Shown here piece after piece: positions 17,624 through 26,688 of a DNA stretch of 64,000 nt. The position numbers and the translations under genes were made by a program. The DNA comes from Oceanobacter kriegii DSM 6294 (GTDB lineage Bacteria > Pseudomonadota > Gammaproteobacteria > Pseudomonadales > Oceanobacteraceae): assembly GCF_000422845.1 (NCBI RefSeq), contig NZ_KE383931.1:563366-627365 (forward strand), written 5' to 3'. The number at the start of each line of letters is the position of its first letter. Position 1 is the stretch's first letter. The notes under the pieces were generated by a model. That model did not search any database and was not told where the DNA came from. It saw only the letters and a program-made list of their open reading frames with translations.

Positions 17624-18694
17624 ATGTTCAAGACACGGAAATCCCTGCTAAGCGTTGTTAGTGCTGTCACACTATCCACCGCCCTGATCGGTCTTTCCAC
17701 TGAAGCATCTGCCAGTGAAAAAGTACGTTGGAAAATCCCTACCGTTTTTGGCACCCACCTGCCAGGCCTTGGCGACCCGATCAAACTGGTTACCGAACAA
17801 ATTGGTGCCGCCAGTGAAAATCAGGTCCAGTTCAAAGTGTACGAACCAGGCAAACTGGTACCACCGTTCGGTATCACCGAAGCGGTGAAGAACAATCAGG
17901 TACCTGCCGCCTATGCCTGGCTCGGTTACGACCAGGGCAAGATCCCCGCTTCGGCGCTGTTGTCGGCTGTACCATTTGGTATGGAGCCATGGGCCTACGC
18001 GGCCTGGTGGTATGACGGTGAAGGCAAAAAACTGGCAGAAGACCTGTACGCCAAACACAACGCCCATCCGGTGCTGTGTTCTGTGATCGGTCCGGAAACG
18101 GCTGGCTGGTTCAAGAAAGAAATCAAAACCCTCGACGACATCAAGGGCCTGAAAATCCGCTTCGCCGGTCTGGGCGGTAAGGTGCTGCAGGAACTGGGGG
18201 CATCGGTCACCGTGATTCCAGGCGGTGAGATTTTCCCGGCACTGGAAAAAGGCGCCATCGACGCCTCTGAATTTTCCATGCCAGCTGTCGACCAGATGAT
18301 GGGCTTCGACAAGGTCGCCAAGTACAACTACTTCCCCGGCTGGCACCAGACGTACACCGCCTCCCACCTGCTGGTGAACAAAACCGTCTGGGACAAACTG
18401 CCTGACGACCGTAAGGCTCTGGTCGACATGGCCTGTACTGCCGGTACGTTCCGCGCTCTCACCCGTGGCGAAGCCATTCAGGGCGACATCATCGCCGGCT
18501 TCCCGGCCAAAGGCGTGAAAGCCACCCGTATGTCCAATGAACTGTTGGCGGGTCTGAAGAAAGCCTCCGACAAGGTGATGGCCGAGCAGTCAGCGGCCGA
18601 TGCCGACTTCAAGCGTATCTACGAGTCTCAACAAGCGTTTGCTGCCAAGTACAGCACCTGGAAGAAACTCGCCTATCTCCCTGACGACCTGTAA
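17624..18694 (+). CDS. TRAP transporter solute-binding protein (DctP family)
   Basis: A 356-residue periplasmic binding protein with a signal peptide ending after about residue 30 (STEASAS). KGLKIRFAGLGGKVLQELGA near 175-194 carries the conserved Arg that clamps a carboxylate, and GEIFPALEKGAIDASE near 205-220 is a DctP signature. It captures a carboxylate or sulfonate for the DctQM membrane pair encoded next. A terminator hairpin after the stop should make this transcript more abundant than the permease part. A precise substrate cannot be read. Confidence 0.9.
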   Translation: MFKTRKSLLSVVSAVTLSTALIGLSTEASASEKVRWKIPTVFGTHLPGLGDPIKLVTEQIGAASENQVQFKVYEPGKLVPPFGITEAVKNNQVPAAYAWLGYDQGKIPASALLSAVPFGMEPWAYAAWWYDGEGKKLAEDLYAKHNAHPVLCSVIGPETAGWFKKEIKTLDDIKGLKIRFAGLGGKVLQELGASVTVIPGGEIFPALEKGAIDASEFSMPAVDQMMGFDKVAKYNYFPGWHQTYTASHLLVNKTVWDKLPDDRKALVDMACTAGTFRALTRGEAIQGDIIAGFPAKGVKATRMSNELLAGLKKASDKVMAEQSAADADFKRIYESQQAFAAKYSTWKKLAYLPDDL

Positions 18695-18708
18695 GCGTGT
18701 GCGTCTCT

Positions 18709-18734
18709 GGTCCGCCTTCGGGCGGGCCTTTTTT
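18709..18734 (+). terminator. intrinsic terminator between dctP- and dctQ-like genes
   Basis: GGTCCGCC-TTCG-GGCGGGCC followed by six T. It lies inside the operon, 15 bases after the dctP stop, so it probably attenuates the downstream permease and enzyme genes. Confidence 0.85.
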
Positions 18735-18786
18735 AACCAAACTCACACTTGCCAGGCGTTCAGCCCCCACAGGGAAAGGACTTGTT

Positions 18787-19446
18787 ATGAAACCTTCACT
18801 ACCCGTGACGGACGGCGACGCGCTGTCTGAACAACTTAATCTGGATGGTATCGCCCACCATCCCAGACTGCCTCACACCCGTTTGTCGCTTGTTTTGGAT
18901 GGCTTGCTGAACAAGGTTGGAGAAGCCTGCAGCTGGGTCTGGGTCATCCTGATGGCCATCATCGTGCTTAACGTATTGCTGCGTTATGTGTTTGGCGAAG
19001 GCCGCATCGAATTTGAAGAACTGCAATGGCACCTGTACGCGGCAGGATGGCTGATTGCCCAGTCGTTCTGCTTCGTCCACGACGACCACGTACGAGTTGA
19101 CCTGCTACACGACCGTTTCAGCGTCAAAGCCCAGGCCTGGGTAGAAATGTTCGGCATGCTGGTACTGCTGCTGCCGTTTCTGGCGCTGGTGATCTGGTAC
19201 GCGATTCCGTTTATCGAATACGCCATCGAAACCGGTGAACGCTCCAACGCACCCGGTGGCCTCGGCAATCGCTGGATCATCAAATCCTTTCTGCTGATCG
19301 GCTTTGCGCTGATCGCCATTGCCATGGTGGCGCGCTTGTCACGGGTGCTGGCGTTGTTGTTCTCGCGTTCGGCCAGTGGTGAATCCCTTGGTACATCCAA
19401 CGCTGAATCCCACAGCCAAACCGCAGGAGCCAGCCATGGAAATTAA
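18787..19446 (+). CDS. TRAP transporter small permease (DctQ family)
   Basis: A 219-residue membrane protein with four predicted helices, the usual DctQ topology, after a hydrophilic N-terminus of about 45 residues. The start at 18787 has AAAGGA six bases upstream; the frame extends into the terminator but has no other good start. The motif EELQWHLYAAGWLIAQSF matches the DctQ core. Its 3' end overlaps the dctM start by 11 bases. It is the scaffold subunit of the sodium-driven importer. Confidence 0.88.
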   Translation: MKPSLPVTDGDALSEQLNLDGIAHHPRLPHTRLSLVLDGLLNKVGEACSWVWVILMAIIVLNVLLRYVFGEGRIEFEELQWHLYAAGWLIAQSFCFVHDDHVRVDLLHDRFSVKAQAWVEMFGMLVLLLPFLALVIWYAIPFIEYAIETGERSNAPGGLGNRWIIKSFLLIGFALIAIAMVARLSRVLALLFSRSASGESLGTSNAESHSQTAGASHGN

Positions 19447-20788
19447 TGAAATTCTCGCCATCGCCATGTTCAGCACGTTTATCGTCTTGCTGTTCAGTGG
19501 CTATCCGGTGGCCTGGGTTCTGGGTGGCGTTGCGATGATCTTTTCGGTCATTGCCATGGCTTCTGACCTCTGGCTCGACACCTGGATTGGCATCGACTGG
19601 AACTACATCTCAATCACCATTCCACGAATCTGGGACGTGATGACCAACTGGGTGTTAGTGGCGCTCCCCATGTTCGTATTTATGGGGCTGATGCTGGATC
19701 GCTCGGGGGTTGCTGAAGACCTGATGTCCAACCTCGTACGCCTGTTCGGTCGCATTCGTGGCGGACTGGCAGTAACCATCACCGTCGTTGGTGTACTGCT
19801 GGCCGCATCGACCGGTATCGTTGGCGCCTCAGTGGTGTTGCTGGCCTTGCTGGGCGTGCCCCTGATGGTCAAGAACGGCTACAACAAGGAACTGGCCTGC
19901 GGCATCGTCTGTTCCACCGGCACCCTCGGTATTCTGATTCCACCGTCGATCATGCTGGTGATGATGGGCGACCGTCTGGGTCTGTCCGTTGGTGACCTGT
20001 TTCTGGGAGCCTTCTTCCCGGGCCTGATGCTGGCAGCACTTTATATTGCCTACATTCTGATCGTTGGCTGGTTGAAACCGTCCATGGCACCGGCCCCCGA
20101 AGATGCCGAGCCGGTCGATTACAAACTGGTCTGGAACGTATTCAAGGCGGTACTGCCACCAGCAGGCCTGATTCTGGCGGTACTGGGATCTATCTTCGCC
20201 GGTGTTGCTACACCAACCGAAGCGTCCGGTGTAGGCGCGGCAGGCGCGGCCCTGCTGGCCTGGTCGAAAGGCCGACTGGATCTGAAAACCCTGCACGACA
20301 CCTGCAAGGAAACCAGCAAGACCACCGCCTTTATTTTCGCACTGCTGCTCGGTGCCACTGCCTTCTCGCTGGTACTGCGTGGGCTCGGTGGTGACGAACT
20401 GATCGAAGGTGCACTGACCAGCCTGCCATTCGGCCCAACGGGCATCGTCATCTGCATCCTGCTGGCCACCTTTATTCTGGGCTTCTTCCTCGACTGGATC
20501 GAAATCACCCTGATCATCCTGCCGCTGGTTGCTCCGGTAGTGGCCAACCTCGGCTTTGATCTGGTGTGGTTCACCATCCTGTTTGCAGTGTGCCTGCAGA
20601 CCTCTTTCCTGACGCCGCCAGTTGGCTTTGCCCTCTTCTATATGAAAGGCGTGGCTCCCGAAGGCATTCAGGTCGGCACTATCTACCGCGGTGTACTGCC
20701 GTTCATTGCCATCCAGCTGGTTGGCATCGCCATTGTCTTCAGCTGGACCGACATCGTCACCTGGCTGCCCAGCGTGGCCTACCAATAA
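19436..20788 (+). CDS. TRAP transporter large permease (DctM family)
   Basis: A 450-residue transporter subunit with about twelve helices. The start at 19436 has CAGGAG eight bases upstream and overlaps dctQ, indicating translational coupling. Typical DctM runs include STGTLGILIPPSIMLVMMG near 160 and GFFLDWIEITLIILPLVAPV near 345. It is the sodium/substrate-conducting subunit and belongs to the SLC13-like elevator fold. It works with the DctP and DctQ proteins encoded just before it. Confidence 0.92.
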   Translation: MEINEILAIAMFSTFIVLLFSGYPVAWVLGGVAMIFSVIAMASDLWLDTWIGIDWNYISITIPRIWDVMTNWVLVALPMFVFMGLMLDRSGVAEDLMSNLVRLFGRIRGGLAVTITVVGVLLAASTGIVGASVVLLALLGVPLMVKNGYNKELACGIVCSTGTLGILIPPSIMLVMMGDRLGLSVGDLFLGAFFPGLMLAALYIAYILIVGWLKPSMAPAPEDAEPVDYKLVWNVFKAVLPPAGLILAVLGSIFAGVATPTEASGVGAAGAALLAWSKGRLDLKTLHDTCKETSKTTAFIFALLLGATAFSLVLRGLGGDELIEGALTSLPFGPTGIVICILLATFILGFFLDWIEITLIILPLVAPVVANLGFDLVWFTILFAVCLQTSFLTPPVGFALFYMKGVAPEGIQVGTIYRGVLPFIAIQLVGIAIVFSWTDIVTWLPSVAYQ

Positions 20789-20860
20789 CCCCAAACTCAG
20801 CCAAGCGTCACAGCAGATTTAATGACCAATATCTGAACCAAAAACAACAAGGGAACGACC

Positions 20861-22039
20861 ATGAGCAACAGACTCGTATTGCCCCGCATCATGCAAGCCG
20901 GAGCCGGGGCCTCAAAGGAACTGCCAGCCATCCTGACCTCACTGGGATGCAAGTGCCCACTGATTATCACCGACAAGATGATGGTGAAGCTGGGTTACAC
21001 CGAAGTGCTGTCGGCCACATTGAACGAAGCCGGAATGGCCCACGCGGTATTTGACGATACCGTACCGGAGCCGACCGAAGCCTCCATTACCGCAGGCGTT
21101 GACGCAGTTCGTGCAGGTATCGATGGCCAGCCGTTCGACAGCATCGTTGCCCTCGGCGGCGGTTCTCCGATCGATTCGGCCAAAGCCATCGGCATTCTTG
21201 GCAAGTTCGGTGGCCAGATGCGTGACTACAAATTCCCCCGTGATGTGCATGAGGAAGGTCTGCCGCTGATCGCCATTCCGACCACCGCAGGCACAGGCTC
21301 GGAAGCGACTCGCTTTACCATCATTACTGACGACACCGTCGACGAGAAAATGCTCTGCGTTGGCCTCGGCTTTATGCCGGTGGCGGCGTTGATCGACTAC
21401 GAACTGACACTGTCCCTGCCACCGCGGGTTACCGCCGATACTGGCATCGACGCCATGACCCACGCCATGGAAGCCTATGTCAGTGCCAAGGCCAGCCCAT
21501 TCAGTGACCAGCAGGCACTGGCAGCGCTACGTCTGATTGGCCCTAACTTGCGTAAGGCCTACTTCGAGCCCTCTGATCGCGCTGCCCGGGAAGCCATGAT
21601 GCTGGGTTCTACCCTGGCGGGCATCGCTTTCTCCAACGCCTCGGTGGCACTGGTGCACGGCATGAGTCGCCCTATTGGCGCGTTTTTCCACGTACCGCAC
21701 GGCATGTCGAACGCCATGCTGCTGCCAGCCATTACCGAATTCTCAATCCCGGCGGCCACCGCTCGTTACGCCGACTGTGCCCGCGCCATGGGCTTTGCGA
21801 ATCAAGCAGACAGCGATGACATCGCCTGCACCAAACTGGTGGCTGAGCTCAAGTCCATCAATCTCGACACCAAGGTGCCGTCACTGGCGGAGTTTGGCTG
21901 CGACAAGGACAAGTACTTCGAATTACGACCATTGATGGCGCAGCAAGCCGCCGCCTCTGGCTCCCCCGGTAACAACCCGAAAGTCCCAACTGAACAAGAA
22001 ATGATCGCCCTGTACGAAAAAGTATGGAACCAGGAGTAA
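20861..22039 (+). CDS. iron-containing alcohol dehydrogenase
   Basis: A 392-residue NAD(P)-dependent alcohol dehydrogenase of the iron-activated (type III) family. The nucleotide-binding motif GGGSPIDSAKAIG at about 100-112 is intact, and the metal-binding signature (DAMTHAMEAYVS at about 199-210, HGMSRPIGAFFHVPHG at about 266-281) supplies Asp and three His. It follows the TRAP genes and is followed within six bases by a CoA-acylating aldehyde dehydrogenase. It should therefore oxidise an imported hydroxy-compound to an aldehyde, perhaps a hydroxyacid to a semialdehyde. Confidence 0.9.
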   Translation: MSNRLVLPRIMQAGAGASKELPAILTSLGCKCPLIITDKMMVKLGYTEVLSATLNEAGMAHAVFDDTVPEPTEASITAGVDAVRAGIDGQPFDSIVALGGGSPIDSAKAIGILGKFGGQMRDYKFPRDVHEEGLPLIAIPTTAGTGSEATRFTIITDDTVDEKMLCVGLGFMPVAALIDYELTLSLPPRVTADTGIDAMTHAMEAYVSAKASPFSDQQALAALRLIGPNLRKAYFEPSDRAAREAMMLGSTLAGIAFSNASVALVHGMSRPIGAFFHVPHGMSNAMLLPAITEFSIPAATARYADCARAMGFANQADSDDIACTKLVAELKSINLDTKVPSLAEFGCDKDKYFELRPLMAQQAAASGSPGNNPKVPTEQEMIALYEKVWNQE

Positions 22040-22044
22040 TAACA

Positions 22045-23580
22045 ATGACGACCCCAATGGAAACACTCGGCAACCTGATCAACAACCGTCCAAGCGCCAG
22101 CGAGTCCGAGCGCCGCGCCCCGGTATTTAATCCGGCGACTGGCGAACAACGCCTCAACGTCAGCCTGTCTACCGCCGATGAGACTCGTGCTGCCATTGCT
22201 TCGGCTCAAGCGGCATTTGAAGGATGGTCGAAGACCCCTTCGGTAATCCGTGCTCGCGTGCTGTTCAAGTTCAAGGAACTGGTGGAAGCCAACCGCGACA
22301 AACTGGCCGAGATGATCTCGCTGGAACACGGCAAGGTGTTCTCGGATGCCCATGGCGAAATCACCCGCGGCCTGGAAGTGGTGGAATTTGCCTGTGGCAT
22401 TCCACACGCCAGCAAGGGTGAATACTCGCTCAATGTGGGCCGTGGTATCGACTCCCAGTCCATGATGCAGCCGTTAGGTGTCTGTGCGGGTATTTCTCCA
22501 TTCAACTTCCCGATCATGGTACCTATGTGGATGTTCCCAGTGGCCATCGCTTGCGGTAACACCTTCGTGATGAAGCCGTCGGAAAAAGACCCAAGCTCAA
22601 CCATGATGCTGGCCGAACTGCTGTACGAAGCCGGTCTGCCGGAAGGCGTATTCAATGTCGTGAACGGCGACAAGGAATCTGTTGACGTATTGCTTACCGA
22701 CGAGCGCATTCAGGCAGTCTCCTTCGTTGGCTCCACGCCAATCGCGGAATACATCTATTCCACAGCTTCTGCCCATGGCAAGCGTTGTCAAGCTCTGGGC
22801 GGAGCCAAAAACCATATGATCGTGATGCCGGATGCCGATCCGGGTCAGGTGGTGAACTCACTGATGGGCGCCGCTTACGGCTCTGCCGGTGAGCGTTGTA
22901 TGGCCATTTCAGTCGCCGTTTGTGTGGGTGACGATGTTGCCGACAACCTGATCACCAGCCTGAAAGGCGAAATCGCTGAAATGATCGTTGGCCCGGGCAC
23001 CGGTCCGTTTTCAGCAGAGAAGCGCGAACCCCACATGGGTCCCCTGGTGACCAAACAGCACCAGGAAAAAGTACTGTCCTACATCGACCTGGGGGTGGAA
23101 GAAGGCGCAGAACTGGTGGTTGATGGCCGTGGTTTCAAAGTGGAAGGCTTCGAAAACGGCTACTACGTTGGCCCGACCCTGTTCGACAAGGTCACCAAAG
23201 ACATGCGCATTTACAAGGAAGAAATCTTCGGCCCGGTACTGGCCGTAGTACGGGTAGATTCTTTCGACGAAGCCCTGCAACTGATCAACGATCACGAGTT
23301 CGGTAACGGTACCTCCTTGTTCACCCGCGACGGCGACACTGCTCGTCAGTTCGAGGAAAACGTCAAGGCCGGTATGGTCGGCATCAACGTGCCCATTCCG
23401 GTGCCAATGGCGTTCCACTGCTTTGGCGGCTGGAAGCGCTCCATCTTCGGTGCACTGAACATGCATGGCCCGGACGGCGTACGCTTCTTCACCCGTATGA
23501 AGACAGTAACCAAGCGCTGGCCAACTGGCATTCGTGCCGCCGGTGCCAGCAACGAGTTCTCGATGCCAACCATGAAGTAA
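22045..23580 (+). CDS. CoA-acylating (methylmalonate-)semialdehyde dehydrogenase
   Basis: A 511-residue aldehyde dehydrogenase of the MmsA/IolA group. Start 22045 has AGGAG eight bases upstream. Cys285 in GERCMAISV is the catalytic cysteine. The PFNFPIMVPMWMFP run at about 152-165 and the tail segment GINVPIPVPMAFHCFGGWKRS are MMSDH hallmarks. The family converts methylmalonate or malonate semialdehyde to propionyl- or acetyl-CoA with release of CO2. The pairing with an alcohol dehydrogenase and a TRAP importer suggests a 3-hydroxyacid pathway, although relatives also act on sulfolactaldehyde. Confidence 0.88.
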   Translation: MTTPMETLGNLINNRPSASESERRAPVFNPATGEQRLNVSLSTADETRAAIASAQAAFEGWSKTPSVIRARVLFKFKELVEANRDKLAEMISLEHGKVFSDAHGEITRGLEVVEFACGIPHASKGEYSLNVGRGIDSQSMMQPLGVCAGISPFNFPIMVPMWMFPVAIACGNTFVMKPSEKDPSSTMMLAELLYEAGLPEGVFNVVNGDKESVDVLLTDERIQAVSFVGSTPIAEYIYSTASAHGKRCQALGGAKNHMIVMPDADPGQVVNSLMGAAYGSAGERCMAISVAVCVGDDVADNLITSLKGEIAEMIVGPGTGPFSAEKREPHMGPLVTKQHQEKVLSYIDLGVEEGAELVVDGRGFKVEGFENGYYVGPTLFDKVTKDMRIYKEEIFGPVLAVVRVDSFDEALQLINDHEFGNGTSLFTRDGDTARQFEENVKAGMVGINVPIPVPMAFHCFGGWKRSIFGALNMHGPDGVRFFTRMKTVTKRWPTGIRAAGASNEFSMPTMK

Positions 23581-23597
23581 GCATCTGTTTATGGCCT

Positions 23598-23697
23598 CAG
23601 CAGCACAGCTTGTGCTGCTGACATGCGTTAGCAGAAGAGTTGTCAGCATCACTATTGTGATCTGACAGCTGCTAGCCGATCAATTCGATCGGCTAGC
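23598..23697. promoter_or_regulatory. two strong hairpins between the dehydrogenase operon and iclR
   Basis: 23598-23620 is CAGCAGCACA-GCT-TGTGCTGCTG, a perfect 10-bp stem without a T run, probably ending the operon. 23671-23697 is GCTAGCCGATC-5 bp-GATCGGCTAGC, a perfect 11-bp inverted repeat 56 bases before the iclR start, which may be an operator or a second hairpin. Confidence 0.5.
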
Positions 23698-23752
23698 CGT
23701 TATACTGGTCAGTATTACAAGATCTGCACCAGCACAGAGATTACCTTCACCG

Positions 23753-24517
23753 ATGAATAGCAAACGCGAAAAAGGCTCCTCCATCGTTCGGGTTCTGGAA
23801 ATACTGGAAGCCATCGCCAAGGCCGACCGGCCAATGTCCCCTACCGATCTGGCCTATGAACTGGACATCCCCAAGGCAACCGCACACAGACTGGTACAGA
23901 CGCTGGAAGCCGAAGGCTACGTACAAACCAACCTGCGCGGTAATCTGATGGTTGCCGACCGCCTGAACCGCTTATCGATGGGCGCCTTGCAGAATAACCA
24001 CTTCAAAACCGAACGCCGCATCCTGCTGGAAAACCTGGCTGCCACCACCGGCGAGACCTGTGGTATTTCACTGCCCGATGGCACAGAGATGATTTACTAC
24101 GATCGTGTGCAGGCTAATTGGCCATTGCAGGTGTATCTGCCGATTGGTAGCCGGGTGCCCATGTATTGCACTTCTGGTGGCAAGCTTTACCTGAGCCAGA
24201 TGCCTTCGGCACAGCTCAAACGTATGATTCCGAAAGTCGAGCTGGTGCAACGTGCACGTCAGACCATCACCGATCACAATCAGCTGCTGGAAGAACTGGA
24301 GCTGACTCGTAAACGTGGCATCGCGCTGGATAACGAGGAGTTTATCGACGGTATGGTTGCCTGTTCGGTACCCATCAAACTCAACGGCCGCATGCTCGCG
24401 TCACTGTTCTGCCACGCCCCGGTGATCCGGCAGTCAATTGAAGATATGGAAGCCATGGCTCCGAAGCTGTTGGAAACTGCGGCGGAAATAGAAAACTTGC
24501 TGGTCGCCGCCCAATAA
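23753..24517 (+). CDS. IclR family transcriptional regulator
   Basis: A 254-residue regulator with the IclR winged helix at about 8-70 (PMSPTDLAYELDIPKATAHRLVQTLE) and an effector GAF-like domain from about 80 to 250 (GTEMIYYDRVQ, then CTSGGKLYLS, and GIALDNEEFIDGMVACSVPI). It lies directly downstream of the TRAP/dehydrogenase locus on the same strand and probably controls it in response to an intermediate. The palindrome at 23671-23697 is the nearest candidate site for autoregulation. Confidence 0.9.
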   Translation: MNSKREKGSSIVRVLEILEAIAKADRPMSPTDLAYELDIPKATAHRLVQTLEAEGYVQTNLRGNLMVADRLNRLSMGALQNNHFKTERRILLENLAATTGETCGISLPDGTEMIYYDRVQANWPLQVYLPIGSRVPMYCTSGGKLYLSQMPSAQLKRMIPKVELVQRARQTITDHNQLLEELELTRKRGIALDNEEFIDGMVACSVPIKLNGRMLASLFCHAPVIRQSIEDMEAMAPKLLETAAEIENLLVAAQ

Positions 24518-24527
24518 CCCGGCAGGC

Positions 24528-24818
24528 TTAGTCCAGACGTTTTTCGTTGGCCTCAGACGTCGCGCAACGCTGACACAAGCAGCGATCGTGATCGGTCTGA
24601 AACGCCAAGTCACGACCGTTCTCTGAAAATTGCGTAGTCATGCACCAGCAGCTGGAGGCACTTTTGCCCGCCGCCATGGTGCAGCTGTTGGCTTGCCCAC
24701 AGGCTGGGCAAACACTCTCGGGCTCAAAGCGCTCAGGTTCTGTCTTTGCTGCGTCTCTGTTTACTGCATCTGTCTTTACTGCACTTGTCACAAGCTGCTG
24801 ACTGGTCTGATTGCTCAC
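24528..24818 (-). CDS. cysteine-rich CWC family protein
   Basis: A 96-residue protein, GTG start. After a low-complexity N-terminus of about 35 residues come CPACGQANSC, then the diagnostic CWC triplet, then CLCQRC. That is nine cysteines in about 50 residues, the pattern of the small Cys_rich_CWC family. It probably binds zinc or another metal. No function is established for the family. It ends 11 bases from the iclR stop, convergent. Confidence 0.8.
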   Translation of the reverse strand: MSNQTSQQLVTSAVKTDAVNRDAAKTEPERFEPESVCPACGQANSCTMAAGKSASSCWCMTTQFSENGRDLAFQTDHDRCLCQRCATSEANEKRLD

Positions 24819-24867
24819 AGTGTATTAACTCCCACGACGCTGACCGTCTTTATACCCAGCTGGTGGG

Positions 24868-25218
24868 TTACTCGGACCATACTGCGAACTCATTGCCTCC
24901 CGGCTCAACAAAGTGAAAGCGACGCCCGCCGGGAAAACTGAAAATCGCCTGGCTGATTTCAGCCCCAGCCGCTTCTACAGCCACTTGGGTGTTTTCAAGT
25001 TCTGCACTGTAGAACACCAGTAAGGGGGCACCTGAAGCCTGAGTCGCAACCTTGTCGCTTTTGAAGAACCCGCCGTCCAGCCCCTCATTACTGAACGCCG
25101 TGTAATCGTCGCCATAATCGGTAAATTGCCAATCAAAGGCGTTGCCGAAAAACGCTTTGGTAGCGGCCAGATCGCGGCTGGCAAATTCGACGTAGTTCAG
25201 TTTTCCGTGCTGATGCAT
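24868..25218 (-). CDS. VOC-family (glyoxalase-like) protein
   Basis: A 116-residue single-module vicinal-oxygen-chelate protein. The start at 25218 has GAGGAG upstream and gives the normal N-terminus MHQHGKLNYVEFASRDLAAT. Further marks are WQFTDYGDDYTAF and the C-terminal RFHFVEPGGNEFAVWS, where Glu and His ligands sit in this family. It resembles stand-alone VOC proteins of the PhnB/glyoxalase-like type. The substrate is unknown. It lies 38 bases downstream of nudC on the same strand. Confidence 0.85.
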   Translation of the reverse strand: MHQHGKLNYVEFASRDLAATKAFFGNAFDWQFTDYGDDYTAFSNEGLDGGFFKSDKVATQASGAPLLVFYSAELENTQVAVEAAGAEISQAIFSFPGGRRFHFVEPGGNEFAVWSE

Positions 25219-25256
25219 GCTGCTCTCCTCATTGGATATTTCCAGCCAAGTGCCGA

Positions 25257-26174
25257 TCACAGCTCGCCATTGGCCGCCTTGCGAGCTTCAACAAACTGGC
25301 GGATCAACTGGCCGGAAATCGACACGGTTCCCGGTGTGTTGGGTAGCTCGTTGTAGTGAAACCAACGAGCGTCGTCAATTTCGTTGCCATCGATTTCAAT
25401 CTCGCCTTCGGCGTGTTCAGCACTGAAGCCAACCATCAGCTGTCCCGGGAACGGCCAGCTCTGGCTACCGAAGTAACGCAGGTTTTTCACCCGCACGCTC
25501 ACTTCTTCAAAAATCTCACGGTGTACGGCCGCTTCGATGGTTTCACCCGCTTCAATAAACCCTGCCAGCGTACTGTAAAAGTCGGTGGCGTAACGGGTGT
25601 GGTGCGCCAACAGGCAATAGTCACCTTTGGTCACAATGGTGATCACACAGGGGTTGATGCGCGGGTAATAGAACTTGTTGCACGAAACACAGTGCATGGC
25701 GCGTTCGCTGCTGTGCGGCTCGGTAGCACTGCCACAGGCACCACAATAGGCATGATCACGCGCCCAAACGCCCAATTGCAGGCCACGAGACACCGCCAGG
25801 TACTGGTCTGCCGACAGCGTTGGCAACAGCGCTCTCGGTGGAACCCAGTTGGCAGCCTTCAGTTCTGGCTGAGTATCGAGCACTGCGACAAAACAAGGCT
25901 GATTGCCATTGGCCAACCCCAGAAACAGCGGCGACTGGCGAACCAGGCCTTTGACACTGGCAAACTGCTGATCAAATTGGGCCTGGGTCCACAACACCAG
26001 CAAACCATGACTGTCGGTAGGCAATTCGCCATTGGCAATGGTCAGAAACCAGCCGCTGCTGCTCTCTGGTGCCGGTAGCTCGGTGTCCACCAGCTCGAAG
26101 GTTTCAATGACACAGTGATTATCTGGCACACAGTAATTATCAGACGCAGATGCCTGATCTTTGGAAATACTCAC
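25257..26174 (-). CDS. nudC: NADH pyrophosphatase / NAD-RNA decapping Nudix hydrolase
   Basis: A 305-residue NudC. Cys144, Cys147, Cys162 and Cys165 form the zinc ribbon. The Nudix box GX5EX7REUXEEXGU spans about 205-227 (GFIEAGETIEAAVHREIFEE). SQSWPFP at 237-243 is the motif that marks NudC within the family. It hydrolyses NADH to NMNH and AMP and removes NAD caps from RNA. The GTG at 26174 is chosen because AAGG lies six bases upstream. Dispersed element B lies just upstream. Confidence 0.9.
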   Translation of the reverse strand: MSISKDQASASDNYCVPDNHCVIETFELVDTELPAPESSSGWFLTIANGELPTDSHGLLVLWTQAQFDQQFASVKGLVRQSPLFLGLANGNQPCFVAVLDTQPELKAANWVPPRALLPTLSADQYLAVSRGLQLGVWARDHAYCGACGSATEPHSSERAMHCVSCNKFYYPRINPCVITIVTKGDYCLLAHHTRYATDFYSTLAGFIEAGETIEAAVHREIFEEVSVRVKNLRYFGSQSWPFPGQLMVGFSAEHAEGEIEIDGNEIDDARWFHYNELPNTPGTVSISGQLIRQFVEARKAANGEL

Positions 26175-26216
26175 ACGATCCACCTTATCAGGTCAGTTCG
26201 AAGGAAATCGGTCTCT

Positions 26217-26558
26217 AGGGGACATCTATTTAATCCTGCACGGCTCTCGGCTCGGGCTTCCTGCTTCGCCCTACCTCCTGCATCCATGCAGTCGTGCGCG
26301 AGTGTTGCCGTTGTTCAGTGGAAGGCGACGAATGCAGCGAAATGACGAACCTGTCCGGTCGAGTCTTTTCAAATCGGGCCGCGTAGGTTCGTCAACACAG
26401 CACTGGGCGGCGGCAACCCGTGCCCTGCGGGGGCTGCCGGATGATCTCGACTCTGTGTCGCCGACTTTTGACTTGACCCGTCAGGCCTGCAAGTCGGCTT
26501 CGTGATTCGACACCATCCGGCAGCCCAGAGTGAGCACCGGATTAAATAGATGTCCCCT
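26217..26558. repeat. dispersed element B: 342-bp MITE-like or structured-RNA element with perfect 20-bp terminal inverted repeats
   Basis: Ends 26217-26236 (AGGGGACATCTATTTAATCC) and 26539-26558 are exact inverted copies. The interior shares several blocks with element A at 9377-9643 and adds about 75 bases. Such GGGGACA...ATTTAAT ends are often seen at REP/RAYT-type mobile sequences of Gammaproteobacteria (from memory). It occupies most of the 514-base gap between nudC and hom. The remainder (26559-26688) holds the hom terminator. Confidence 0.75.
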
Positions 26559-26635
26559 TTACAACATAACGCTGTGATGGCGTGCCCGCAAATGATCAGG
26601 CCGTTGCAGCAAACAGCCATATCAACCGGCAGAAA

Positions 26636-26665
26636 CAAAAAAGCCCTGTCCGGGGACAGGGCTTT
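26636..26665 (-). terminator. intrinsic terminator of hom
   Basis: On the minus strand AAAGCCCTGTCC-CC-GGACAGGGCTTT is followed by TTTTGTTT, 24 bases after the hom stop. Confidence 0.9.
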
Positions 26666-26688
26666 GATCAGCACTGACTCAGATCGAA

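Noticed and set aside
19829-20794. Open frame of 321 codons on the minus strand
   Set aside because: Shadow of dctM; polar, Gln-rich nonsense composition.
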